A DNA stretch of 64,000 nucleotides. Origin: ZC4RG30 sp964396335. GTDB lineage: Bacteria > Pseudomonadota > Gammaproteobacteria > Steroidobacterales > Steroidobacteraceae. Below the pieces are notes generated by a model, which was not told the DNA's origin, did not search any database, and was given only the letters and a program-made list of their open reading frames with translations. The stretch is from NCBI GenBank assembly GCA_964396335.1, contig CAYNEX010000001.1, forward strand, positions 15,719-79,718, given 5' to 3'. Within the stretch, counting starts at the first letter, position 1. Each line of letters opens with the position of its first letter. Below are positions 1 through 11,439 of this stretch, in pieces. The position numbers and the translations under genes were made by a program.

Positions 1-1
1 C

Positions 2-547
2 GTCGCGCCGGACGGACGTTCGGCCAAGATGCGCACGCGCCTGTTCCATCCGCTGCCCACCGCCACCGGCGGCATGATGGAAGGCGGCATGTATCCGAAC
101 AACCAGGCCGTGCTGGAGGACGGTGTCTGGAAATTGTGGACCATCACCATCGACGAGCCGTATTTCACCGGCCGCTGGCCGACCGGCTGGGCGCGGCCGG
201 CACCGCCGGCTCCGCCGCGCGGCGCAGCCGCCGGGGCACCGGGAGCGGCTGCCGGCGCTCCACGCGGTGGCGGCGGGGCCGGAAGTGCGCCGGCCACACC
301 GCCGTTGCCGGGCGCCATCCTCTATCCGCCCAACATCTCCAATGCGCTGCTCGGCCGCCGCATGGAAGGTTTCGTCGGCGGCACCGGTGAGCCCGTCCGC
401 TGGCCCGGCCTGCTGCCGATGTGGTTCCACTACAAGAATCCGGTCAGCGGCCGGGAGCCGGAGCGCTACTGGCCCAACTGCGCCACCTGCGAATACGCAC
501 CCGGCACCAGCATGGACCAGTACGGCTACCTGCTGCCGGAGACCTGA
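2..547 (+). CDS. SnoaL/NTF2-like domain protein, C-terminal part (5' end outside window)
   Basis: The reading frame is open from base 2, so the start lies upstream of the window. The visible part contains the pattern Y-x-N-(x)n-EDGVWKL, then a GWAR motif, and later WFHYKNPVSG. The same landmarks occur in the secreted SnoaL-like proteins at 18.3-20.6 kb (ENEY..ENGVWKI, GWAR, FHYPNPVTG), so this is a further member of that family. A roughly 40-residue Ala/Gly/Pro-rich insert (about bases 190-312) separates the WKL/GWAR part from the conserved C-terminal part. The four paralogues lack this insert. The fold is a cone-shaped alpha+beta barrel used by ketosteroid isomerases, dehydratases and many proteins of unknown role. 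No catalytic function can be assigned here. Family assignment is by my own motif comparison. Confidence 0.7.
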   Translation, partial: VAPDGRSAKMRTRLFHPLPTATGGMMEGGMYPNNQAVLEDGVWKLWTITIDEPYFTGRWPTGWARPAPPAPPRGAAAGAPGAAAGAPRGGGGAGSAPATPPLPGAILYPPNISNALLGRRMEGFVGGTGEPVRWPGLLPMWFHYKNPVSGREPERYWPNCATCEYAPGTSMDQYGYLLPET

Positions 548-648
548 GCGGCGTCGGAAGCGGCTGGCAACCGAAAGGCGCGGTTTCCGGGTTCCCTTCC
601 GGCGATGCAGCGGCGATTCTCGATCGCTCTGTATCGCTGGAAGCACCC

Positions 649-1113
649 ATGATCGAAGACATCGGACCGCGTCCCCAATCCTTCGACCTGGAAAAAGCCA
701 CGGTCGACAACCCGCATTACCGCAGCGTGGCCTGGAGCGGTCGCTACCTGCAGGTCACCCTGATGTCCATCGAACCGGGCAAGGACATCGGCCTCGAGAA
801 ACATGGCGAGACCGACCAGTTCCTGCGGCTGGATGCGGGCCGCGGCCGCGTGCAGATGGGTCCGGAGAAAGACCAGCTGACCTTCGACCGGGAAGTCTCG
901 GATGGCTGGTGTGTGCTGGTGCCGGCCGGCACCTGGCACAACATCACCAACATCGGTGATGAACCGATGCGGCTTTACGCCATCTACGCCCCGACGCACC
1001 ACAAGCCGGGCAAGATCCACCGCTCGGCCGAGGAAGGCGAGGCGGACCAGGATGACGATCCGCCGGAATGGTCGGTGCAGCCCCGCGGCACCGAACCCGA
1101 CGAGCACGCCTGA
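649..1113 (+). CDS. Single-domain cupin protein
   Basis: A 154-residue protein with one small beta-barrel cupin domain. Cupin motif 2 is perfect: G86-x5-P92-x-G94-x2-H97-x3-N101. Motif 1 lies at about residues 43-64, but the first of the two usual histidines is Glu50, followed by His52. Metal binding is therefore plausible with a changed ligand set. The C-terminal 35 residues are acidic and polar and probably disordered. I chose the ATG at 649 because the cupin domain begins just after it and a GGAAG stretch lies about 7 bases upstream; the frame stays open further upstream without any domain. The substrate is unknown; members of this family include sugar-phosphate mannomutase-like and storage-type cupins. 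Confidence 0.8.
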   Translation: MIEDIGPRPQSFDLEKATVDNPHYRSVAWSGRYLQVTLMSIEPGKDIGLEKHGETDQFLRLDAGRGRVQMGPEKDQLTFDREVSDGWCVLVPAGTWHNITNIGDEPMRLYAIYAPTHHKPGKIHRSAEEGEADQDDDPPEWSVQPRGTEPDEHA

Positions 1114-1171
1114 GCATTTCTGGCCTCGGTGAGGGTTGCGCGCTAGCCTTGGGACAACACGGGGGTAGCGC

Positions 1172-3019
1172 ATGCCGTCACGACGCGATTTCCACAGGCT
1201 CTCGATCGCCGCGGCGGTAGGCGGTCTTGCCGGCGCGCGGTTTGCGCAGGCGGCGTCACCGACGCCGCTGGCGCTGCCCGAGCTGCCCCCGCCGCCCAGC
1301 TTGCGTCCCGAACTGTATGGCACGCATGGCATGGTGGCGGCGGCCACCTCCTATACGGTGAATGCCGGCACACGCATCCTGGCCGCCGGAGGCAATGCAT
1401 TTGATGCCGGCGTGGCCGCGGTGTTTGCCGCCGCCGTCAACGAGATCTCGCACTTCGGCATGGGCGGTGAAGCGCCGGCCATCGTCTACCAGGCTTCCAA
1501 TGGCAAGGTGACGGTGATCAGCGGCCAGGGCACCGCGCCGGCCGCGGCGCGGCCCGCGCATTTCATCGCCAATGGCGTGATCCCCGGCAATGGCCCCAAT
1601 GGCGGCACATTGCCGGCGGTGGTCGACGCGATGGCGCGGACACTGCAGAACTTCGGCACCATGTCGCTGGCGCAGGTCCTCGAGCCGGCCATTGAGCTGG
1701 CCGATGGTTTCCCGATGTATGGAATCCTGCGCGATTCGCTGCTGGCGCACCGTCGCAATACCGTGCGCTGGGAATGGTCGCGCCGCACCTACTACCCCGA
1801 CAACCGCGTACCCGAACCGGGCGAGATGTTCCGCCAGCCCAACCTCGCGGCCACATTGCGCGCGCTGGTGTCGGCGGAACGCGCGGCACTGGCACGCGGC
1901 GCGGGTCGGGCAAAGGCGATCGAGGCCGGTCGCGATGTGTTCTACAAGGGCGATGTCGGCAAGCGCATCGCCGCGGCTGTCCAGGCTGATGGCGGACTGA
2001 TGCGGCATGAGGACCTGGCGAATTACCAGGGCCGCCTCGAGGAGCCGCTGACCACGCGCTTTGCGGGCTATGACATCCACAAGGCCGGCTTCTGGAGCCA
2101 GGGTCCGGCGCTGCTGATGACGCTGAACATCCTCGATGCCGCCGGCATCCAGCGCATGCGGCACAACAGCGCGGACTACCTGCACACGCTCACCGAGGCG
2201 ATCAAGCTGGCCTTCGACGACCGCAATGCGTGGTTCGGTGATCCGCTGCATGTCGAGGTGCCGGCGGAAGGCCTGCTGTCGAAGTCCTATGCCGCCGAGC
2301 GCGCGAAGCTGATCGGGCAGCAGGCGTCGATGGAACATCGTTATGGCAACCCCCATGCCCACCAGCGCGGAGGCCGGGCGCCGCGCGTGCGTTTCGAGCC
2401 ACGGCAGCTGCGTCGACCCGGCGATCCCACTGCCGACACCACCGCCATCGAGGTGGTGGACGCAAAGGGCAACCTGTTCAGCTGCACGCCCAGCTCCGGC
2501 TGGCTGATGGGTGGTGCCTACATTGCCGGTGACACCGGCGTGCCGATGAGCAACCGCCTCACCGTGTTCGACCTGGATCCGGCCAGTCCCAATGTGCTGG
2601 CCGGTGGCAAGCGTCCGCGCACCACGCTGACACCGTCGATCGTGACGCGCGACGGCAAGCCTTTCATGGCCGTGGGCACGCCGGGTGGCGACAGCCAGGA
2701 CCAGCACATCCTGCAGACGCTGCTGAATGTCATCCTCGGCGGTTACAACCTGCAACAGGCGCTGGAGGCGCCGCGGCTGCAGTCGGTGCATTTCCATGCC
2801 TCGTTCGCCGAGAAACGCGAGCTGCCGGGCATGCTCGAGATCGAGTCGCGCTTCGGTGCCGACATCATCACTTCGCTGATGCGCCGCGGCCATCGCGTCA
2901 GCGTGGTGGGCAGCTATGACATCGAGACGGCCGGGGTGGCCGTTGGCCTTGATCCCCGCTACGGCACATTGCGGGGCGGCGCCGACATCCGCGGCGAGCG
3001 GCAGGTGTTCGGCTGGTGA
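1172..3019 (+). CDS. Gamma-glutamyltransferase family protein
   Basis: A 615-residue Ntn-hydrolase precursor. The N-terminus carries SRRDF followed by a hydrophobic stretch ending in AQA, which looks like a twin-arginine export signal. The early block GMVAAA...GGNAFDAGVAA...GMGGEAPA is the family signature of the large subunit. The autocatalytic cleavage site is expected at the Thr pair near residues 423-424 in DTTAIEVVD, which would become the N-terminal nucleophile of the small subunit. The C-terminal GTPGGDSQDQHILQ block is also typical. The family hydrolyses or transfers gamma-glutamyl groups from glutathione and related amides in the periplasm. The stop codon overlaps the GTG start of the next gene, so the two are probably translationally coupled. 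The exact substrate (glutathione, gamma-glutamyl amide or acyl beta-lactam) cannot be read from sequence. Confidence 0.9.
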   Translation: MPSRRDFHRLSIAAAVGGLAGARFAQAASPTPLALPELPPPPSLRPELYGTHGMVAAATSYTVNAGTRILAAGGNAFDAGVAAVFAAAVNEISHFGMGGEAPAIVYQASNGKVTVISGQGTAPAAARPAHFIANGVIPGNGPNGGTLPAVVDAMARTLQNFGTMSLAQVLEPAIELADGFPMYGILRDSLLAHRRNTVRWEWSRRTYYPDNRVPEPGEMFRQPNLAATLRALVSAERAALARGAGRAKAIEAGRDVFYKGDVGKRIAAAVQADGGLMRHEDLANYQGRLEEPLTTRFAGYDIHKAGFWSQGPALLMTLNILDAAGIQRMRHNSADYLHTLTEAIKLAFDDRNAWFGDPLHVEVPAEGLLSKSYAAERAKLIGQQASMEHRYGNPHAHQRGGRAPRVRFEPRQLRRPGDPTADTTAIEVVDAKGNLFSCTPSSGWLMGGAYIAGDTGVPMSNRLTVFDLDPASPNVLAGGKRPRTTLTPSIVTRDGKPFMAVGTPGGDSQDQHILQTLLNVILGGYNLQQALEAPRLQSVHFHASFAEKRELPGMLEIESRFGADIITSLMRRGHRVSVVGSYDIETAGVAVGLDPRYGTLRGGADIRGERQVFGW

Positions 3020-3969
3020 GCACGGTGCCGGAACGCTTCGATGTGGTCATCGTCGGAGCCGGGCCGGCAGGACTGAGCGCGGCCCTGGTCCTCGGTCGCT
3101 GCACCCGCCGGGTGCTGCTGTGTGATCGCGGCACGCCTCGCAACCGGGCCTCGAAGGCCATGCATGGATTCCTGTCGCGTGACGGCGTGGCACCGGAGGA
3201 GTTCTCGACCATCACGCGGAAGGAGCTGGAACGTTATCCGGACGTGAAGCGGATCGCCGCGGAAGTGCGCAAGGCCTGCGTCGATCCCGCGGGCGGCTTC
3301 CAGGTCGTTGCCGGCGATCGCACGGTGCATGCCCGCAAGCTGTTGATCGCCACCGGGCTGGAGGATGAATTGCCACCCATCGGCGTGGAGCCATTCTTCG
3401 GCACCAGTGTGTTCCAGTGTCCCTATTGTGATGGCTGGGAGTATCGTGGCCGGCCCATCGCCGCCTATGGCCGGCGGCGTCGCGGCCTTGAGATGGCACG
3501 CGCGCTGACGGCCTGGAGTGATGACATCGTGCTGTGCACCGATGGCCGCGCCGGCTACACGGATGAGGAGCGCCAGTCCCTGGCGCGCAATGGCATCCAG
3601 CTGTGCGAACAGCGCATCCAGGGGCTGGAAGGCGAGGGCGGGCACCTGCAGCACATCGTGTTCCGCGATGGGTCACGTGTGGCCCGCGAGGCACTGTTCT
3701 TCGATACCCCCTCGCATGGCCAGTCGGACCTGACCAGGCAGCTCGGCTGCACCTTCACCCGCCATGGCGGCGTGGCCTGCGGCAAGTATGAGGCCACTGC
3801 GGTGCCGGGTGTCTATGTGGCCGGCAACATCGTGCGCAATGTGCAGTTGTCGATCGTGGCGGCGGCGGAGGGTGCCAACGCGGCATTCGGCATCAATCGC
3901 GCGCTGACACGGGAGGATTTCACCCGTCGCGCCACCGGCGAGAAGATCGTCGAGCACACCGCGCCCTGA
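3016..3969 (+). CDS. Thioredoxin-reductase-like NAD(P)/FAD-dependent oxidoreductase
   Basis: A 317-residue flavoprotein. It begins with the FAD dinucleotide-binding motif VVIVGAGPAGLSAA (about residues 9-22). It contains a redox-active CPYC pair (Cys135, Cys138) in the position and context (CPYCDGWE) used by thioredoxin-reductase-like proteins. The usual second dinucleotide motif GxGxxG is replaced by AYGRRRRGLEMA, so pyridine-nucleotide binding may be altered or lost. The C-terminal GVYVAGNIVRNVQLSIVAAAEGANAA is the conserved FAD-contact segment. The GTG start overlaps the stop of the gamma-glutamyltransferase gene (GTGA), indicating coupled translation and perhaps a shared thiol-related role. 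Low-molecular-weight thiol or disulfide reduction is an inference. Confidence 0.85.
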   Translation: MSTVPERFDVVIVGAGPAGLSAALVLGRCTRRVLLCDRGTPRNRASKAMHGFLSRDGVAPEEFSTITRKELERYPDVKRIAAEVRKACVDPAGGFQVVAGDRTVHARKLLIATGLEDELPPIGVEPFFGTSVFQCPYCDGWEYRGRPIAAYGRRRRGLEMARALTAWSDDIVLCTDGRAGYTDEERQSLARNGIQLCEQRIQGLEGEGGHLQHIVFRDGSRVAREALFFDTPSHGQSDLTRQLGCTFTRHGGVACGKYEATAVPGVYVAGNIVRNVQLSIVAAAEGANAAFGINRALTREDFTRRATGEKIVEHTAP

Positions 3970-4011
3970 ACGCGGCGGGAAGGAAAGTGGCCGCGCGGCC
4001 CTGCCAGCCGG

Positions 4012-4017
4012 TATATT
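4012..4017 (+). promoter_or_regulatory. Candidate -10 element for the DUF3297 gene
   Basis: TATATT lies 28 bases before the GTG start at 4046, leaving room for a short leader that includes a GGAGA ribosome-binding site. No good -35 hexamer is seen. Confidence 0.4.
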
Positions 4018-4045
4018 TCCGCCCGGAATTTCACGGAGACCAGAA

Positions 4046-4294
4046 GTGTCCGAGACCGAGACCGATACGCTTCCTGACCGCCTCAGCGTCGATCCTTCGA
4101 GCAAGTATTACGACGAGAAGATCCTGGCGCGCAACGTGGGCATCCGCCTCAATGGCGTCGAGCGCAACAATGTCGAGGAATACTGCGTATCCGAAGGCTG
4201 GATCCGCAGCGCCGTGGGTCGCACGCTGGACCGCCGCGGCAAGCCGTTGACCATCATGCTGCGCGGCAAGGTCGAGCCCTTCTTCAAGGACTGA
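4046..4294 (+). CDS. DUF3297 family protein
   Basis: An 82-residue acidic/basic small protein that matches the DUF3297 family along its whole length. It has the DRLSxDPxSxxYD N-terminus, GIRLNGVERNNVEEYC centre and GKPLTIMLRGKVEPFF C-terminus. The function of the family is unknown; members are small cytoplasmic proteins common in proteobacteria. The GTG start is preceded by a GGAGA Shine-Dalgarno sequence at the right distance and by a TATATT -10 element, so it is probably transcribed on its own. It is followed by a palindromic hairpin shared with the convergent tex gene. Confidence 0.9.
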   Translation: MSETETDTLPDRLSVDPSSKYYDEKILARNVGIRLNGVERNNVEEYCVSEGWIRSAVGRTLDRRGKPLTIMLRGKVEPFFKD

Positions 4295-4307
4295 CCTCGC
4301 CTTCAAG

Positions 4308-4328
4308 GGCCGGCCATCCAGGCCGGCC
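4308..4328. terminator. Hairpin between convergent DUF3297 and tex genes
   Basis: GGCCGGCC, a 5-base loop, then GGCCGGCC again; the arms are self-complementary and form an 8-bp GC-only stem. It lies between two convergent stops, as a bidirectional terminator would, but there is only a short T-run (TTT) on the plus side. Confidence 0.5.
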
Positions 4329-4339
4329 GGAAGGTTTCC

Positions 4340-6712
<2,373 letters not shown>

Positions 6713-6807
6713 GGGGACCGGGGGAAAAAGGAAGGGACGCGAACTATGCAGAATGCGTCCCCCTGCAACAAGACTTGCATTCGGGAAGGTCCGAAGCCCC
6801 GCCCATC

Positions 6808-6840
6808 GCGGCGGCCGGAGTGGGGGCCTCCGGCCGCCGC
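6808..6840 (-). terminator. 13-bp hairpin just behind the TonB receptor gene
   Basis: Perfect 13-bp GC-rich stem (6808-6820 with 6828-6840) and a 7-base loop, starting 8 bases after the receptor stop on the minus strand. No T-tract follows, so it may be a 3' stabilising structure or a Rho-independent terminator of weak type. Confidence 0.5.
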
Positions 6841-6847
6841 CCGCGCT

Positions 6848-9800
6848 TCAGAAGCGCATGCGGACGCCGGCGCGGAACTGGGCTCCCACGGTGTCGAAAT
6901 ACACCGGATTTGTGGGGTAGTTGGAGCCCGGTCCCGCATTGCCGCCCGGCGCGATGGGCGGGTCTTCGTTGAGCAGGTTGTTGATGGTGCCGAACACCTC
7001 CCAGTTGGCGCCGTTGTTGCCGAACGGCACCTTGTAGGTGGCCGACAGGCCCAGGTAGGTGCGGCCTTCCACGCGGTTGTTGCTCACCGTGTTGGTGGGT
7101 GCCGCCGACACCAGGTCGCTCATGCTGGCTTCGATCAGTGCCGCATAACGCGGGTCATCCGGCCCGATCCAGTTGGCGTTGAGCTTGCCCGAGGGGATGT
7201 GGCGCACGTTCAGCGTGGTGCTGAAGCGGTCCAGCGAGTAGGTCAGCATGGTGTTCAGCTGCCACTTCGGCCCGGAGTTGAAATTGCCGAAGGCGGTGGT
7301 CGGTCCGGTCTGGCCGGCGAAGTCCACCGGCGTGGCGCCCGGTGCCGAGGTCACGATCAGGTCATAGTTCAGCGTTGCCAGCGCGCGCAGGTTCAGCGTG
7401 CCGCGCGCCGCATCGCCGAAGCGCGACAGCGGCAGTGTGTAGTCCAGCTCGAAGTCGGCACCCCGCACCGCATATCCGCCGAGATTGGTGTCGGTGGCGC
7501 GGATGAAGGTGATGTCGGTGCGCGAGTCGTCGGTGAAATCGATGCGCTCGCAGAAGGCGCTGTAGCTGTAGCAGAAGTTCACCAGCTGCGATGCATTGGT
7601 GGACGTGATCGCGCCCTGGATCTTGATCTGGTACCAGTCGGCCGACAGCCGCAGGCCATTCGCCACGCCGCCGGGCGAGAACACCGCGCCCACGGTGGTG
7701 GTATAGGCCTTCTCCGGCGCGAGGCCGAACTCGCCGCCGCCCAGCACCGGGGTGTTGTCGGTCGCATTGCCGTTCCACGGGTTCGACACGCTGCCCAGCG
7801 TGGTGCCCACTTCCGACGGCACGGTCTTGTAATACAACTCGCGGAAGCCGGCGGCGCGCACGTCCAGCGAACGCGTGCCACGCAGCCGCAGCCAGCTGAC
7901 CGGATCCCAGATCGAGCTCAGCTTCCAGCTGGTGATGCTGGTGGTCTTCGAGTCACCGGTCTGCGCGTCGTGGCTCTTGTTGCGCGTGCGGCGCACGGCG
8001 CCGTTGAACTCCAGCTGCCGCGCGAACGGCTGGTCACGCAGCAGCGGGGCGTTGAGCTCGAAGAAACCTTCCAGCACCTTGATGCTGCCGCCGAAGTCCT
8101 GGCCGTAGCTGAAGGCGAACTCGTTGTAATAGGGGATGTCGCGGTGGCTGACATCGCCCTTCTCGCTGCGGTATTCGGCACCCACGGCACCGCGGAACGG
8201 ACCGGCGCCGATGCCGCCGAACAGTTCACCGGTGGTCGAGGCCGCGACCACATGCTGCGTGTATTCGAAGTCCTCCGGGGCGGTGCGGTAGGCGTAGTTC
8301 ACCGCTTCCTCGGTGAGGTTGTCGAGGCCGAACAGGTTCATCGGCACGCAGTCCTCGGCCCCCTCGGGGATCGTCGGCTGCAGCGTGGCGCGACAGACGA
8401 TGTTGCCGTTGGGAGTGCCGGTGAGGTATTCGCCTTCGTCCACCGCGTCGAGCGCGTACTGGAAGAAATGGTTCACGCGCGCGCGGCTGAAGGTCTGTTC
8501 GCGTTCGTTGCGGCCGTACTGGTAATAGCCATCCCAGTGCCAGGTATCGGCCAGGCGGCCGGAAAGTCCGGCCACCGCCCGCAGCGTGGTGACTTCCGAG
8601 CGGTTCACCGAGCGGTAGGTGCCATCGAGGTCCTTGCCGAGGCTGGCGGTGTCGTTCGGCGGCGCCGGGAACATCGCGCGGATCTCCGGCGTCAGGTAGG
8701 GATTGTCACCACGCACGAACATGGTCGAGCGCGGGCCGGTGATGTACTGGTTCACCGCCACCTCGCGGCCGGCCCATGACACCTCGGCGAAACCCTCGAT
8801 CGAATCGGTGAGGTCGTAGTTCGCGTGCGTGAACAGCGAATAGCGCTCCACCGGCGCGCGCAGCATCGAATCCTCGAAGGTCGAATCACCATCGCCGCCG
8901 GAACGCGGTCCGAAGGCCACGGCCCAGGCATAACGGCCCGGATCCATCGGCTTCAATGCCGTGCCGGCATCGTTGAACATCAGGTAACGCAGGGCCGGGT
9001 CGGTGTTGGCCTGGTCGCGGAACACGCCCTGCGCCACATTGAAGGCCTGCTTCGAGCCCGGCGCGATGATGAAGTTCGGCTGGCCCAGATAGCGGCGATT
9101 GCGGTCCTGCGGCGCCGCGCCTTCACTGGCGCGCTGCGGCGTGGCGTCGTCATCAACCAGGCCGTTGTTGGTGAACACGTCCCAGCTCGGCGCGCACCAG
9201 GTGCGCACCTCGGCGCATCCGCCGATGCCGCCGCTGTCCTGGTATTCGCCGCCGACCACGATGTGGCCCCGGCCGTTGGCGAAGGCGCTGCCGAAACCGA
9301 TGCTGGCATGCTTGCTGTTGCCATCGCCATGGAAGGTGCGGCCGACGTCGAACTGCGCCTTCATGCCGGTGAAGTTGCGGTCGAGCAGCACGTTCACCAC
9401 GCCGGCGACCGCGTCGGAGCCATATGCCGCGGAAGCGCCGCCGGTGACGGTCTCGATGCGGCCGATCAGCGCCGAGGGAATCACGTTCAGGTCCACCGCG
9501 CCACCGTCGGAGGTGGGCACGAAACGCCGGCCATCGACCAGCGTCAGCGTGCGGGTGCCGAAGAAGGGATTCAGGCCCCTGAGGTTGGCGAAGTTCGAGC
9601 CCACATTGGCGGTGACCACCTGGCCTGCGTTGGTCTCGGACAGGAAGGAGGAGTTCTGCGGGATGCTCGACAGTGCTTCGGCGACGTTGACCTGGCCCAG
9701 CTGCTCCATCTGCTCGACGCCGACCACCGTGACCGGCGTGGGTGCGTCAAAGCCGTTGCGGCGGATGCGCGAACCGGTGACCGTGACTTCATCCAGTTCG

Positions 9801-9913
9801 GCAGAGAGCCCTTCGTCAGCTGGTGATGCGGCCCAGCCGGTACTCGTCGCGCCGATGGCCGCCGCCACCGCCAACGCCACCCATGCGCGTCCAGACCTCA
9901 GGTTCGAATCCAT
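6848..9913 (-). CDS. TonB-dependent outer-membrane receptor
   Basis: A 1021-residue receptor. A signal peptide (about residues 1-29, ending in WAA) is followed by a TonB-box-like region (ELDEVTVTGSRI). Then come the plug domain (TPVTVVGVEQMEQ..., FANLRGL, GTRTLTLVDGRRFVPT, IETVTGGASAAYGSDAVAGVVNV) and a long beta-barrel. The chain ends in RMRF with a C-terminal phenylalanine, as needed for BAM-dependent insertion. It belongs to the large receptors that take up carbohydrates, aromatics or other bulky compounds rather than the roughly 700-residue siderophore type. The substrate is unknown. A strong GGGGGA ribosome-binding site precedes the ATG. It stands beside a metabolite transporter gene on the same strand (gap of about 190 bases), which could act on the same nutrient; that is inference. 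Confidence 0.93.
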   Translation of the reverse strand: MDSNLRSGRAWVALAVAAAIGATSTGWAASPADEGLSAELDEVTVTGSRIRRNGFDAPTPVTVVGVEQMEQLGQVNVAEALSSIPQNSSFLSETNAGQVVTANVGSNFANLRGLNPFFGTRTLTLVDGRRFVPTSDGGAVDLNVIPSALIGRIETVTGGASAAYGSDAVAGVVNVLLDRNFTGMKAQFDVGRTFHGDGNSKHASIGFGSAFANGRGHIVVGGEYQDSGGIGGCAEVRTWCAPSWDVFTNNGLVDDDATPQRASEGAAPQDRNRRYLGQPNFIIAPGSKQAFNVAQGVFRDQANTDPALRYLMFNDAGTALKPMDPGRYAWAVAFGPRSGGDGDSTFEDSMLRAPVERYSLFTHANYDLTDSIEGFAEVSWAGREVAVNQYITGPRSTMFVRGDNPYLTPEIRAMFPAPPNDTASLGKDLDGTYRSVNRSEVTTLRAVAGLSGRLADTWHWDGYYQYGRNEREQTFSRARVNHFFQYALDAVDEGEYLTGTPNGNIVCRATLQPTIPEGAEDCVPMNLFGLDNLTEEAVNYAYRTAPEDFEYTQHVVAASTTGELFGGIGAGPFRGAVGAEYRSEKGDVSHRDIPYYNEFAFSYGQDFGGSIKVLEGFFELNAPLLRDQPFARQLEFNGAVRRTRNKSHDAQTGDSKTTSITSWKLSSIWDPVSWLRLRGTRSLDVRAAGFRELYYKTVPSEVGTTLGSVSNPWNGNATDNTPVLGGGEFGLAPEKAYTTTVGAVFSPGGVANGLRLSADWYQIKIQGAITSTNASQLVNFCYSYSAFCERIDFTDDSRTDITFIRATDTNLGGYAVRGADFELDYTLPLSRFGDAARGTLNLRALATLNYDLIVTSAPGATPVDFAGQTGPTTAFGNFNSGPKWQLNTMLTYSLDRFSTTLNVRHIPSGKLNANWIGPDDPRYAALIEASMSDLVSAAPTNTVSNNRVEGRTYLGLSATYKVPFGNNGANWEVFGTINNLLNEDPPIAPGGNAGPGSNYPTNPVYFDTVGAQFRAGVRMRF

Positions 9914-10104
9914 GAAATCCCCCGTGAAAATCCGTGCATTCCAGACGAGCGCGGATGCTCACACGGGACACTGCGGGGGAATTGAACGGAGCGGCATGTT
10001 GTGAGACCTGCTCCGGAATCTTGCGCGGCAGCAAAGCCGCGTGGATCAATAGTGATTGCCGCTCGATGTACGCCGGCGGAATTGTCGGCGCGAGGCGACT
10101 GCGC

Positions 10105-11439
10105 TCAGGCGTTTTCGCGCGCCGCCCACTCGCGGTTGATGGCCAGTGCCGCCAGCGTGCACAGCACGCCGGAAAGCAGGTACAGGCCCACCGACCACAG
10201 GCCGAAGCGGCTGGCGAGGAACAGCGCCACCAGTGGCGCGAAACCGGCGCCGATGAACCAGGCGGAATTGCCCACGATGGCCGCGCCGGTGTAGCGGTGC
10301 ACCGGCGGCAGCTTGCTGTTGACCACACCGGAGGACTGGCCGAAGGCCAGCCCCAGCAGCACGAAGCCGCCGAGCATGTACACCGCCTCACCGATCTGGC
10401 CCGCGCCGAGCAGCTGCGGCGCGAAGCCGCTGTAGGCGCCGATCAACGCGGCGGACACGCCCAGCACCGCGCGGCGGCCGACACGGTCGGCGAGGAAGCC
10501 GGAAGCCATGATGGCACCGACGCAGATCAGCGCGCCGCCGGCCTCGAGGATCAGGAAGCGCACCGGCTGGTCGAGGTCGTTCAGCTGCACCCAGGACAGC
10601 GGGAACACCGTCACCAGGTGGAACAGCGCGAAGCTGGCCAGCGGCGCGAAGGCGCCGAGTGCGATGGTGCGCCATTCTCTGCGCAGCGTCCGGAACGGCG
10701 GCGAAGGCGTGAGTTCCCGCGTTTCGAATGCGCGCTGGAACTCGGGCGTGGCCACCAGGCGCAGGCGCGCGAACAGTGCCACGGTGTTGATGGCCAGCAC
10801 CACGAAGAAGGGATAACGCCAACCCCATTGCAGGAAATCCTCGGTGCTGAGCAGAGACAGGAAGTAGGCGAACAGCGCGCTCGCCAGGGCCAGGCCCAGC
10901 GGCGCGCCGAGCTGCGGCACCATCGCGTACCAGCCGCGACGACCCTTCGGCGAATTGAGCGCCAGCAGTGAAGGCAGGCCATCCCATGCACCACCGAGCG
11001 CGATGCCCTGGCAGAGGCGGAAGAATGCCAGCAGCCAGACGCTGATCATGCCGACCCGTTCGTAGGCGGGCAGCAGCGAGATCGCCATGGTCGAGCCGCC
11101 GAGCAGGAACAGCGCGACGGTCAGCTTGACGCCGCGACCATGCCGTCGATCGATGGCCGTGAACAGCAATGTGCCGATCGGGCGGCCGACGAACGCCAGC
11201 GCGAACACCGCGAACGAATACAGCGTGCCGGTGAGTGGATCGACATAGGAAAACACCAGCGCCGGAAACACCAGCACGGATGCGATCGCATAGACGAAGA
11301 AGTCGAAGAACTCGCTGGTGCGGCCGATGATGACACCGATGGCGATGTCGCCGGGCGAGATGCCGTCATGGCGTGCATTGACCAGCCGCGCGTCGCGCTC
11401 GAGGTCTGCGGAGTTTGCCGGTGAGGATGGCAGATTCAT
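10105..11439 (-). CDS. MFS transporter, metabolite:H+ symporter (MHS) type
   Basis: A 444-residue inner-membrane protein with 12 predicted hydrophobic segments. The first helix carries SEFFDFFVYAIAS, as in the MHS subfamily (shikimate, citrate, proline/betaine symporters). The loop after helix 2 has the MFS signature FVGRPIGTLLFTAIDRRHGRG. The second-half repeat ADRVGRRAVLG is also visible. I chose the ATG at 11439 because AAGGA lies about 8 bases upstream and the first helix begins soon after; the open frame continues upstream without recognisable features. It is transcribed divergently from cyoA across about 140 bases. The substrate is not predictable. Confidence 0.9.
   Translation of the reverse strand: MNLPSSPANSADLERDARLVNARHDGISPGDIAIGVIIGRTSEFFDFFVYAIASVLVFPALVFSYVDPLTGTLYSFAVFALAFVGRPIGTLLFTAIDRRHGRGVKLTVALFLLGGSTMAISLLPAYERVGMISVWLLAFFRLCQGIALGGAWDGLPSLLALNSPKGRRGWYAMVPQLGAPLGLALASALFAYFLSLLSTEDFLQWGWRYPFFVVLAINTVALFARLRLVATPEFQRAFETRELTPSPPFRTLRREWRTIALGAFAPLASFALFHLVTVFPLSWVQLNDLDQPVRFLILEAGGALICVGAIMASGFLADRVGRRAVLGVSAALIGAYSGFAPQLLGAGQIGEAVYMLGGFVLLGLAFGQSSGVVNSKLPPVHRYTGAAIVGNSAWFIGAGFAPLVALFLASRFGLWSVGLYLLSGVLCTLAALAINREWAARENA

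Noticed and set aside
10024..10041. 6-bp hairpin CGCGGC/GCCGCG between the MFS gene and the TonB receptor gene
   Set aside because: Short, no T-run, and such stems are expected by chance at this base composition.
9914..10104. Possible cobalamin or other riboswitch ahead of the TonB-dependent receptor
   Set aside because: The region is too short and lacks the B12-box and other conserved blocks.
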